This document shows positions 37,223-48,189 of a DNA stretch of 64,000 bases, piece after piece. Source of the DNA: Combretum micranthum (Eukaryota; Streptophyta; Magnoliopsida; Myrtales; Combretaceae); assembly GCA_024138025.1 (NCBI GenBank), contig JAMXBD010000815.1:1-64000 (forward strand), read 5' to 3'. The position numbers were made by a program, and so were the translations under genes. The stretch's first letter is position 1, and each line of letters starts with the position of its first letter. The notes under the pieces are model-generated. The model was not told the DNA's origin, did no database searches, and worked only from the letters and a program-made list of their open reading frames with translations.

Positions 37223-40200
37223 ATGGATAAAAATTGGATGAGTTGTGACATCGGAAGTGAAGAGTACCAACGAGGTGTAGAATTTTTTGTTGCATACATG
37301 CGATTGAAATATGGAGTAAACACGGAGTTAAATGGTCCATGTAGGAGATGTTTAAATCACAATTTGTACAATGTGAATGTGATTAGAGCACACTTGCTTG
37401 TAGATGGTATAGACATAAATTACAATTGTTAGATATATCATGGTGAGAAGCCGACTGTTGAATTGCCTAATGGATGACGTGGTAGAATTCGTCATGTGGA
37501 GAGTGAAATGAGACCCATTGTGGAGGAGTACGATGTGGCAAATGATGATGAAATTGATGGATTTGATGAGATGCTTGATGATTTAGGGGCATTTGTTGCC
37601 AATCAAGAGGAAGATTCAAGCGCTGGGGATGGCTTTAATATTCCGATGGATTTTTTAGATGGATTAAGAGCTGATTCACAACAAGAGCTCTATCCTAGGT
37701 GTAAGTTTTCAAAGTTCTCCTTTATTGTGAAGCTTCTCCACTTGAAAGCATATAATAAGTGGACGAATAAGTCATTTGATATGCTGCTACAAATTTTGCA
37801 TGATGTGATACCTAATGGAGAATCTCTTCCCAAGTCATACTATCATGCAAACAAGTACTTAATGGGGTTAAGTATGGGTTATCATTGTATTCATGCATGT
37901 AAATATGATTGTTGTTTATTCTAGGGTAGCAACAAGCATCTTACCAATTGCCCTACTTGTGGTACTTCTAGATATAAGATATCCACGGGGTCTAAGAAGC
38001 ACATTCCTCATAAGGTTCTACGTTACTTTCCAGTGAAACCAAGGTTGCAACTCCTTTTCATAAATCCAAAGATTGCTCAAAAAATGTGTTGGCATAAAGA
38101 CGAACATAAGAGACAAGAAAACATGATGGGTCATCCAGCAAATGGGTTTTCTTGGATTAATTTTGACATTGAATATCCAGAGTTTGCAAAGGATAGTCGT
38201 AATGTGCGGTTAGGGTTAGCCAATGATGGTTTTAATCCATTTGGTACCATGAGCCAGTCATATAGCATGTGGCCTGTGGTGCTCCTTACATATAACTTAC
38301 CACCATGGATGTGCATGAAGAAAGAGTATTTCATGATGCCATTGTTAATCCCAGGGCCCAAAGCCTCGGGGAAGGAAATCAACGTCTACATACAACCTTT
38401 AATTGATGAGTTGAATGATCTTTGGGTCAATGGACTATGGACATACGATGCATACTCGAAGTCATCTTTTAAAATGCATGCTACATTGATGTGGACCATC
38501 AATGACTTTCCAGTATTTGGGAATTTGTCAGGGTGGAGCATAAAAGGATACAGTGCTTATCCCGTATGCGAAGACCAAACACCATCAATAAGACTTAAAA
38601 GAGTCCGTCGTGTTTGCAGATTTAAATGGAATAAAAAGTCCATATTCTTTCAATTGCCATATTGGTCAAAATTAAAGCTTAGACATAATCTCGATGTCAT
38701 GCACATTGAGAAGAATATATGTGAGAATATAGTTCACACAATGCTTAGGGTTAAAGGGAAAACAAAAGACACTTATAAAGCCAGGCTTGATCTAGAGGAG
38801 CTTGGTATTCGGAAGGAGCTACATCTACTAAAGCAGGCTAATGGAAAGTATTCAATGCCTTGTGCAAGTTATGCATTTAGTAATCTTGAAAGGAAATTAT
38901 TTTGTCAATTTCTGAGGAATGTTAGATTACCTGATGGTTATGCATCACACATAGGTAGGTGTGTAGACAATTCATGCTCAAGGCTTTCGGGTATGAAGAG
39001 CCATGATTGCCATGTGTTGCTTCAAAGGCTATTACCTGTAGGTATTCGTGGCTTAGAACCTTTTTTGAGAGATTGTGTCGACGTACGTTGAATGTTGAAG
39101 AGTTACAAAAGATGCAAAGCGACATTGTCACAATATTGTGCAAGCTAGAGCTAATCTTTCCACCTGCCTTTTTTGATGTTATGGTGCATCTAGCTATCCA
39201 CTTACCTCAAGAGGTTAATGGCTGGACCTGTTGCTTACCGTTGGATGTATCCTATCGAAAGGTACAATGTGGACACAATATATTTTATCTTTATGTTACT
39301 GTTTGATTTTTTTTCTATCCTAATTGAGATTTTACATTGTAGGTACTTAGGCTTCCTAAAGCAATTTGTTCGAAATAGAGCTTCTCCAAAAGGTTCGATT
39401 GCTGAAGCTTATGTTGTACATGAGTGCTTGACCTAGTGCTCACTTCACTTAGAGGATATGGAGACAATATTTAATCGTCCAGATAGGAACCACGATTCTT
39501 TAGAAGATGGTGGCTTGGATATCTTTACAAACAGAGTTGGATTTATTTCTCCACCTACATAAGTGGTATTAACAGATGAAGAGATTGAAATTGCTAAATG
39601 GTACATTATGAACAATTGTCAGGAGATGCAACCTTATCTAGTGTATGTGATAGTCACCAAACCATTTTTTATTATGTTAATAATCTATTAAGATATGTGT
39701 GTATTCCCTAAGCAAAGTGCAATTTGTGTTCAGTGAACATAAAGATATTTTGCGCTCACAATATGGTGATGACATAAATGAGCGCCACAAAAGGGAATTT
39801 GCTCTATGGTTTATGAATAAGGTAAATATAATAAACGAACTCCACGTGTACTTACATACGCTATAAGTAAAGGAGGTTTAACAAAATATAATTGATGTTC
39901 TATTTTAATTGTCATTACTGCTGATGAGTATGTTCTATGATAGTGATGACTTAGTCATCAGTGCATTATATGCATTATCACTAGGACCCGATTCATGTTT
40001 CAAGAGATTCAACAAGTTGATATATAATGGTGTGCAATTTCATACATCAGAATTTGATGATAGGAAGAAGACTCAGAATAGTGGAGTGCTTGTAGAGGGA
40101 AATCAAGGAGATATGGAAGTTGAATTTTATGGCGTTTTGTCAAATATATACGAGTTTACTTACGTTAGAAACAAAAGAGTGATCTTATTTAAATGCAAGT

Positions 40201-40710
40201 GGTGAGACACTAACATGCGAAATGTTCGAGTTGATGACAGCTTTAAATGCATTAAGATTACTCGTACTTGGTATGAAAATGATCCATATGTGCTAGCATC
40301 ACAAGCTAAGCAAATATTTTATGTTGAGGACATGAAGCTAGGATCTGAATGGCGTGTAGTGCAACAGTTTAAACATCGCCACATATATAATATATAATCG
40401 CTAGAAGGTGATGCAAATTTATTAACTGATGTGGAAGCTCGTTTAGCAGATGAGATCTTAGATGGACATTTCATAATAAATGGTGACGGAGGAAATAAGC
40501 AACATCTGGTAATCGATTGTGATGTTGATGTGCTATTGAGAGTTGATGTATGTCATGAGATCGTTGATGGGGATGTTATTCAAAGAACAGTTCAAGCATT
40601 TGAACAAGTAGGGCATGATGTTGTTATTGAATGTAGTGAAGATGAGGATGAAATTGAGGAAATGGATGAGACACTGGTGGATTATGATAGCAACGATGAA
40701 AATTGTAAGG
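37223..40710 (+). pseudogene. TNP2-type (TNPD-like) CACTA transposase, decayed
   Basis: Domains follow the CACTA order. An N-terminal transposase-associated domain (37223-37470; MDKNWMSCDIGSEEYQRGVE, then CRRC) comes first. The TNP2 core (about 37690-39035) includes NCPTCGTSRYK, RNVRLGLANDGFNPFG, MWPVVLLTYNLPPWMCMK, TINDFPVFGNLSGWS and RHNLDVMHIEKNICENIV. DUF4218 (about 39070-39436; EELQKMQSDIVTILCKLE, PVAYRWMYPIER, then after a small intron YLGFLKQFVRNRASPKGSIA) and DUF4216 (39984-40397; NSGVLVEGNQGD, WYENDPYVLASQAKQIFYVE) follow. An acidic tail ends near 40705. In-frame stops occur at 37430, 37922, 39434, 40203 and 40395, with frame breaks near 39045 and 39215. The stops at 37430 and 37922 fall where the family usually has tryptophan. 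The enzyme would cut and join element ends in the nucleus, but this copy cannot make a full protein. Confidence 0.85.
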
Positions 40711-41143
40711 ATATAGGTTTTTTTTTCTCTTTTTCCTTTTTAAAAACTCTGTCCACTTGCATTTATATAGTCAATTTTTTTTTCTTTTAAGTCTATGCTA
40801 ATTTCATCAACTTTTATATGTTGAATGACGAGTTGCGAAGTTGTTATGTTGTCTATTTTTCTATTACTAACTTATACCTCTTTTCTTTTACTGTAGGATT
40901 GCAATGGATGGTGGTCGAAGGAATGTTCAAAGGAGGGGAGGGAGAGCTAAACGGGATGCCCATCTACCCATTCGTGATGAGTTGGATTCTCACCGTTCTG
41001 AGGATGATATGCGCCAATCACCACTAAACAACCATCCATCTAATCCTTCGATAAACTCCTTAGGTATTCCATCTAAGCATATCATTAAAGTAGAATAAGT
41101 TTGTTTAAATTGTAATACAAATTGTTTCTTTTTTATACTATAG

Positions 41144-41234
41144 CAAATGAAACTCCACGTGGTCAAGGTATTAATAGTACATAAGCATATGCATCCATGG
41201 GGGAAAACAATTCAGCTAATCATACCCACCTTAG
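41144..41234 (+). repeat. Triplicated exon, copy 1
   Basis: It is preceded by an ATAG acceptor and followed by AG|GTAAGT. It encodes ANETPRGQGINST, then a stop where copies 2 and 3 have glutamine, then AYASMGENNSANHTH. The intron sequence after it (GTAAGTTTTC, then GCATTAGATTGATAAT) also resembles that after copy 2, so the duplicated unit included intron. Confidence 0.7.
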
Positions 41235-41628
41235 GTAAGTTTTCAATCCAACTGCATTAGATTGATAATTAACTAGCTTGGGCAGTAGCTAATTCTTTAG
41301 CTATGAAAACACTTGTCATTGTCTATTGCACTCTTTTAATTATTTTTTTTTCATTTAGATTAATTAAAAATATTAAAAACCAACCAACAAAAACTTCCAT
41401 GTGAACTTTGAAAACCCCTATAACATAAGGGTTCTTTTTTTATATGAGTCAATTCTAGTTACTGTTGTTATTTTACCTAAAAGAGTAATAATTTTTTTTC
41501 TCTTAATAAACTTAGTTTAAAAGGAGAATGATTTTTATAAACTTGGGATAGAGCTATGGAATTTCAAGTCTCTACTCCTTAAATTCTATATGGTATTATT
41601 TTGAGTTCACTTATTTATTAAACTACAG

Positions 41629-41721
41629 CAAATGACACTCCATGCGGTCAAGATGTCAACAATAGTCAAGCATATGCATCCTCGGTGGGCAACAATTCAG
41701 CTAATCATATCCACACTCCAT
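41629..41721 (+). repeat. Triplicated exon, copy 2
   Basis: CAG acceptor, 93-bp exon and donor T|GTAAGT. It encodes ANDTPCGQDVNNSQAYASSV and GNNSANHIHTP with no stop. The exon is phase 1 at both ends, so adding a copy keeps the reading frame. Confidence 0.7.
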
Positions 41722-41999
41722 GTAAGTTTTCCATGCAATTGTATTACATTGATAATCAAATACCATGGGCATTAGCTAATTATGTAAATATGAGCTTTAG
41801 TTGCATATACTAAATCAAAGTAACATGCAACAATGATTATAAAGCTTGAATCAGGTGCAAGGACTTCTCTTTAGCGGAAATCTAAGAAATAATCATAAAT
41901 TTTATTATAATCTTGATTTGGGGTTTTTTATTTGATTGCCTGAAACATGGTGATTTTATAGGAATCGATCGCAAAAGTCAATTATATTTGTAGTGGTCT

Positions 42000-42205
42000 A
42001 TCATAACATGGTATTTTTGTTCCAATATGGTACTTTTAAAGTACTAACTATACTTTTTTGAGTACCAACTTTGTCAAATATGGTATTTTTGTCTTAATAT
42101 AGTATAATATCATTGTAATGCGGTACTTCTTTTGAGTATCGACTTCATTAAGATGTATTTTTGTCGTAATATGGTATTATATTGTTCTACTATGGTATTT
42201 TAAGA
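42000..42205. repeat. Diverged tandem repeat in an intron of the TNPA-like gene
   Basis: ATGGTATTTTTGT and GAGTA(C/T)C(A/G)ACTT phrases recur about four times at spacings of 60-70 bp. No coding content is seen, and the array lies between exon copies 2 and 3. Confidence 0.6.
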
Positions 42206-43232
42206 TGGTAGTCAGTAAAAGCGATCAATTGTAATGCCAACCCTTAAGCTATACTACTGCAATACAAAGCTATTGAAATTATTATTACTTGAAAGTGATT
42301 GAAATTTTTAGTTTGATTTCCATTTTGTAATGATTCCGTTCAATCTGTTTATTGCTCGGGTAAGTTGACAAGGAAAGAGGAAGAAAAGTGCGGGTTTTGT
42401 TTATGTCAATATTGGTAGGATGAGATGAGCATGGCATCCGAATCCGATGTTATGTTAGAGAGTTTTTAGCAAGTTCTTGCTGATACATAATTTTCAAAAA
42501 ATAAGACCGGACATGTACCTCACCCAAAGCGTGTTTCCTCATACAACACAATTATTTCATTTTAAAATCGTCGTCATTGAAGTCTTTGCACTAAATTTCT
42601 TCTATTACTCCTCGTTGTTTTCTAATTTAAGTTGTTATACGCTTGCGTGCCTTGTTGTTCTAAGATGGGTTCAATAACGAAAACATCAGTGCTGAAGCAT
42701 CAGATATTGATTCATCAAACCAATGAAAAAAACCCCAAATCAAGATTCCATTTATGGAATACTGCAAATAATCCACCATTTATGTGAAGAAAAGATTAAC
42801 GAACATTATATGTCATGTTTGATATACATATAGCAAATCATATGATATTGAAAGTGTATGTGTTAAAATTTTACAAATACTTCACATGCAACATGTAAAT
42901 ACCGAAAAAAATAAAAAATAAAAAACCAAATAGACAATATGGAACAGAATGTATGTGGGTGTGTGTGTGTAATGGATGTCCTTCCAAAAGCACTTATTTT
43001 CATTGCTATATAAATTCTCATAATATGCATATATTTGATCTACCCCGGTGGTATATAGTGCTATTTATTTGGATTTTCCTTTGTGCTCTCAAGCTTCATA
43101 AGTCTGCCTTCCATTTCAATAGTGAACTCAACATGGTAAGATGAGTAACATATGTCATACAAATAGTATTGTGTAACATGTCATATAATTCTTACACGGG
43201 AATAATATTGTGTGACATATCATAAACTGCAG

Positions 43233-43325
43233 CAAATGACACTCCACGTGGTCCAGATGTCAATAATTGTCAAGCATATGCATCCTCACAGGACAACAAT
43301 CTAGCTAACCATACTCAATCTGTAG
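43233..43325 (+). repeat. Triplicated exon, copy 3
   Basis: CTGCAG acceptor and donor G|GTACG. It encodes ANDTPRGPDVNNCQAYASSQ and DNNLANHTQSV without a stop. It is phase 1 at both ends and joins in frame to the following exon, which begins ATESSTN. Confidence 0.7.
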
Positions 43326-44895
43326 GTACGTTTTAAACACTCATTTTTAATAATACAAAGCTTCAAGCAAGATAAGTAACATAATATAATGTACTTGTGC
43401 CTTAATATATATGTACACATGCATTCCCCATTGTTGCCTTTTTTTCATCTTATATTTATTTCCTTCTTTTGTATTTTTATTTCCTTACAATTTATTGAAA
43501 GTGCAAGTGAAAACTCATTTCTTCTCATATATTTATAGCAACTGAGAGCTCAACAAATCTACTACTAAACGAGGTGCATATCGTGGTCAAGCACTTGAGC
43601 GGAGAATATGAAGCGAAAGGGAAAAATGTTGATTGAGTTTACTGCTTCTGGAGGACGTCCAATAACACCAGACCAATCCTCAAAATTAGCATCTGAGATA
43701 GGAAAGGCTTGTAGGACTTGTTACCTCTTTATGGTGAAGATTGGAGAAAGTTATCTAGGGTAGACAAACAACGAGCTTGGGAGAGAGTTAAGGTAAATAC
43801 GGTTTAAACTTTATTTTCATATTACTTACTTTTTATGTAAAGTGACTAACTATTTTGTCATCTTGGCTGATATGGTTGATGTAGAGTCGGTTGAATGTTG
43901 ATGATGTAATGAAAAATGAGGACAAATTTGCTTCAGCTAACACATGGATGGGGAGTCTCCTTAGAAATCATCGAAGTAAAACTAAGAAGAGATGGTTAAA
44001 GATTGGTAATGTGGCAAGACCTAAAGGATCGAATGATGATGATTGGAAGAAGATGACAAAACAATGGACTAAAGAGATTGAAGAAGAGAGGGTAATTTCA
44101 CAATCCAACCAACCATCCAACAAGGTAAATTCGACCCACAAATGTTTCTTAGGATTTTAGTTATTAATTTCATAAATATGTAATCATTTTGGGTGAGTAG
44201 AGGACGAAATCGATGATTGGGAGAGATGCACGCAGCCATGTGAAGTACTTGCATAGGTCTGGCTCTCGATCATTTGAGAGTAGAAGGAATGAGTATGTAA
44301 GTAGCTACTCAATTACTTTCTAACATGTAATGGTAACATCAATCAAGTGTTTAACATTTTCCATACATATTTATGTACATTGATTAATCAAAATCGTCAA
44401 CCACCCAATGCTATCAAGTTCTTTAAGCTAACTCGCTATTGTGAACCGAGGCCCGGTAGCACTGGTGGTTGGGTTTCGCAACAAGCTGCTGAAGATTATG
44501 TAAGTGTTTAGCTTAACTTTTATTTTAAACATGTTATGAAATAAGCAACATGATGTGAATGTTGTGTTTGGTTGTTCATAATGCAGGAGAAGATGGTGAA
44601 AATATATGAGGAATCCCAGTCTTCTAACAAGCCAGAGACTCCGGAGGAGATTGTTGATAGATTTATGAATGCAAGTAATAGATCCGACTACCATCCTGGA
44701 AGAGGATATGGACCACCATCTATTGGGAAATCATCACGGAGACAGAGTGAAATAGATGAATTGAAGGCTGCATTGCAAGAGGAAAGAAGCTTACGTCAGC
44801 AACAAACGCAACAGGTAATCAAACTTTATGGTCCATTTAATGTTGATTTTATGAAATTAAGATTGTCTAACTATTTAATTTCTACTTTTTTTTAA

Positions 44896-46120
44896 TTTTT
44901 TTTTTCATTTCAACATTTGATTTGTGTAAGTGAAATCATAATTTGCTGTTTATTAGATTCAAAGAATTAAAGAACAATAAGAAGATTTAAGTGAACCCCT
45001 CTTCATGTTGTTTCTTCATGCATTCTTATATAAATTTATGCTTTTTTAACCCAATGAATTATGATTCATTTTGGTTAACTCCATAATGTAATCCTAGAAG
45101 TTCGCTGGTAGGATATAAGCTAGAAGTGGAAAATTTTGCTTTGTCCTTTGACTATTGCTATTTTATTTATTGTGTTCTTAATGTATAATAGTGGATGAAG
45201 TATGGAACTGTTTTTTTTCTTTTTTTTTTTTTTTTTGCAAGTACAAAATTCAAATATTGTAGAATTTGGTGTAGTGTGGGTTTCTGTGGTGGAGTAAGGC
45301 GAATGAGCTCTGTTGTGTATTGTTTGAGCTCTATTTAAGTTGTATATAAGTGTAATTGTTTTTGCATCTGGGGGTTTGAAAAGGAAAAGGATATGGCAGA
45401 GTTAAGAAACACGAGTCTAACTCATGACTTGGTATATTGTGCCTGAACATGAAATTGTGAACCCAACTCACCATTATTATTAAGATACACAAGAAATCAT
45501 GAGATAGACACACAATTCTTTCTCCTATTTCCAATTTTGGTATTTCTGAAGTTATTTTCCAAGCGCAGATTTTTGGAATTCTCTTTTCTTTTTTTCCCTT
45601 CTCATTTCTTGTAATCTCATCAATTAATAACTGAATATATTGATGATGATGGAAGGGTATTTAGTTTACTCTATAATAGATTGCCTAACTTGATTAATGG
45701 AAAAGAAAAGAGAGTTCATGCTCAAGTATCCACATTTCATGTCAATTCTCATGTCTACTTACCTATATTATTTGTATAAAGGTGTATCTCAAGATGTTCA
45801 TATGTCAAGTCTTACTTCCAATGGGAGGCTTGTTCTTTATTATTATGTTTGGTTCTTTTTCATGACAACATTTGTATCACAACCTAAGGTTATTAAATTT
45901 ATAAAGGTTGCAAGCTTTAGAGTTGTGTTGATGGTGGAACCAATTTTCATCTCTCAGAATGATTTCTTTTATTTACATGTATCTTTGACAAAAATTTTGC
46001 AAAATTGTGGTAGTCAACACATATATGGAGAATACTAATCACATGGATTGGAAGTGTAATTGTTGAGTTTTTTTTATTTCTATTTTCTTGAATTGAATTT
46101 GCTATTCAATGGTGTTTCCA
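44896..46120 (+). other. Large 3' intron of the TNPA-like gene
   Basis: This AT-rich stretch holds long T runs (about 45209-45236). A 113-residue frame at 45697-46038 has no domain I recognise. I treat it as intron, with the caution that it may contain an inserted sequence. Confidence 0.4.
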
Positions 46121-46659
46121 GCTTGATAAATTAACTCAACTTGTACAACAACTTGTCTCAAGTTTTCCTAGTAGTTCAGGTTAGGTGTCATTAATCTTTT
46201 CTTATAATCTCGTTTATGTTTTTTTTTAATCATTCAGTAATTATATTTATATGTTGTGTGACAGCAATTCCAAATCAAGGAGATCCTTCATCAAGTGCAC
46301 GAGAGCCTTCGCCAAATCCATCAAACAGTGATGACAGTGAGGAAGGAAATTGAAGACTCTGTTTTGTCTTTTTGTTTTTTGTTGATTGAACCATTTGAAA
46401 TGAAATGGTCAAATGTGGCGAAGTGTACACATGCTCATTTTTATATAATTTAGAGCTTGTTCATATGTTTCTTTCAAGGACACTAAACAAATTCAATGTT
46501 GTCTTCTTTCTTTATTATGATTAAGGATGGTCTTGGTGATCTTTAAGGTTTATCTATGTTATTGGAATCTTATTATATATCCAAGGCATTGTCATAAATA
46601 AATTACATGTGTAGAAGCTATAATACAGCTATGAATTATATTATTATCGAACGGGTTTT

Positions 46660-47337
46660 ATATGAATAATTGTGCATATAATGCGCAATAAGAAGGTATA
46701 TTTTGGCAAATCAAATTGAGCTAAATCGGAATGCTCATCCCTTCGCAAATGGAATAGCCATGTGTAAACAATGCCGATTTAAATAAATAGCTATGTTTAA
46801 AAATTACAATCTTGAATGAATATTTGTGTAGACATCGCTAATATATTTGATTAGCCACGTTTAAACCAAGGGAAATAGGAGAATTGCCACGTTTACACAT
46901 CGCGACTTTATTCTAATAACTTTATGTAAAGGTTATTCAACCTATATATGGCTACGTCTAAATGTTGTCAATTCAGTAATTTACCCATGTATAAACATCG
47001 CTAATAAAAATATTTAGTCATATGTAAACATCGCTGATCCTAAATTTTAATACCTATTTTTTTGGCGGGATATGAATTACTTACATTTAACCATGTATAA
47101 GTGTGACCAATACATAACAATAGGCTATGTGTAAACGTTGCCTAATGAAGGCATTTTGGTGCCTAAATTAACACTGGCGACGTTTCAATTTTTGATGTAA
47201 CCTGTTTAATCTGCGACGCACCTATTGCAACGTCTATAGGCCACGTGTATTAAACGTGACTATAACTTTTTAGTCACGTTTAATTCATGTTTAGCCACGT
47301 TTATTAAACGTGATTAAATGCTCATTTTTTTGTAGCT
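46660..47337. repeat. 3' subterminal repeats and terminus of the CACTA element
   Basis: More than ten diverged copies of a motif near CACGTNTAAACATCGCTAAT lie in both orientations. Examples are GTGTAGACATCGCTAATA, CACGTTTACACATCGCG, CATGTATAAACATCGCTAAT, ATGTAAACATCGCTGAT, GTGTAAACGTTGCCTAAT and the palindrome GTGTATTAAACGTGAC. They run into the right terminus at 47337. The same motif recurs at the left end. Confidence 0.75.
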
Positions 47338-47340
47338 TAA

Positions 47341-48189
47341 CTAAAGTAGGCTTGCCCTAGTTTCAAAAGTAACTTTTATTAAGGACAATTTACTCTTAAT
47401 GATCAAGAGAGCCTCTATAAGATGGTGATAAGTGAGGTTGTATCTCTTGAGTGTGATGGAGATGTGTATTTGGATTTGAAAGTATATCCATTCTCCTTAT
47501 CTTTAGGCTCAAACACTTTGGACTAGCTTTTCTTTCCTCCTCTTTATTTTCTTCTTCCACCTTTTGTCTTTCTTTCCCTTATCTATGGTAAGCATAAATT
47601 AGTCATTCTATGCCTTCTGATTAATGACCCTTACCTCCTATATGCCTCATTGTTGGGTAGTTCTTGATAGGGTTTAACTTTTAAAAATCACTTCCTTTAA
47701 AAAGGTCCAACAAGGTTAGCAACGGGTAAGTGTATTTAGGTTATCGAAATGAATGTCTGGTATTATTTTAACCTACACACCAAGTTCAAAGCGAACCTCT
47801 TTTAAGAATGAGCCTTATAAGTGTTTGGTATTTGGTTGAATGTCTGGTATCACCTCAATGTCACTCGACTCTCAAGTGTTTAAAGGTTAGCGTTTGCTAT
47901 TTGGTTGCCTCTTTTCATCCTAAAATTTTCAAGCAATAAAAATATCCACAAACAAACATCCATTCAAATTGCCACTTGAGTAATCACATATTTCAAATTA
48001 GTCTATGAAAGATAGTAAAAGACATGCTTTTAGCAAAAAGACAAAGATATGAACCATTATCAATCCTCTTTTTTTATCTTTACTGATCCCTTATAAAATG
48101 CCTACCTTTATTGATATTGGCCGATAAGTTCAACTGCTGTAGATGATATGCTATCTTATTGAGTGGTAAAAACAAACTCTCAATACCTA
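47341..48189 (-). other. Ogre-like internal region just downstream of gag
   Basis: No protein domain is recognisable on the minus strand after the last gag motif. In an intact element protease and reverse transcriptase would begin here. Only about 2 kb of non-coding internal sequence separates gag from the 3' LTR once the insertions are removed. Confidence 0.55.

Larger units (their letters stand above)
40896..46353 (+). pseudogene. TNPA-like multi-exon gene (Transposase_24 family), decayed
   Basis: The first exon has ATG at 40904 (MDGGRRNVQRRGGRAKRDAH) and a donor at 41062. Three near-identical small exons follow (41144, 41629, 43233), then an exon from about 43541 with RGAYRGQALER and MLIEFTASGGRP. 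Further exons hold the Transposase_24 region: SRLNVDDVMKNEDKF at 43884, RSGSRSFESRRNEY at 44250, FKLTRYCEPRPGSTGGWVSQ at 44423 and a coiled-coil-like ELKAALQEERSLRQQQTQQ ending at about 44814. Short last exons (LDKLTQLVQQLVSSFPSSSG; then AIPNQGDPSSSAREPSPNPS) end at TGA 46351-46353. Frame breaks near 43615 and 43735 and a stop in the first small exon show decay. Proteins of this family, as TNPA in En/Spm, bind subterminal repeats and the promoter. Distal exons 45000-46100 are uncertain. Confidence 0.75.
29354..47337 (+). mobile_element. CACTA (En/Spm) DNA transposon, about 18 kb
   Basis: The left end is a canonical CACTACAAGAATTTTT. The right end is TTTTTTTGTAGCT, the inverse of CACTACAAAAAAA except for the last two bases. 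A 3-bp duplication TAA flanks it (29351-29353 and 47338-47340), as expected for this superfamily. Inside are subterminal repeats at both ends, a TNP2-type transposase gene and a Transposase_24 gene, both on the plus strand. A fragment of a host gene is also present. It interrupts the Ogre-like element between gag and 3' LTR. Premature stops, frameshifts and the altered right terminus suggest it is no longer mobile on its own. Confidence 0.9.

Noticed and set aside
45697..46038. 113-residue frame MEKKREFMLKYPHFMSILMS and onward
   Set aside because: It falls in an intron-like part of the TNPA-like gene, has no recognisable domain and is rich in T-derived residues.
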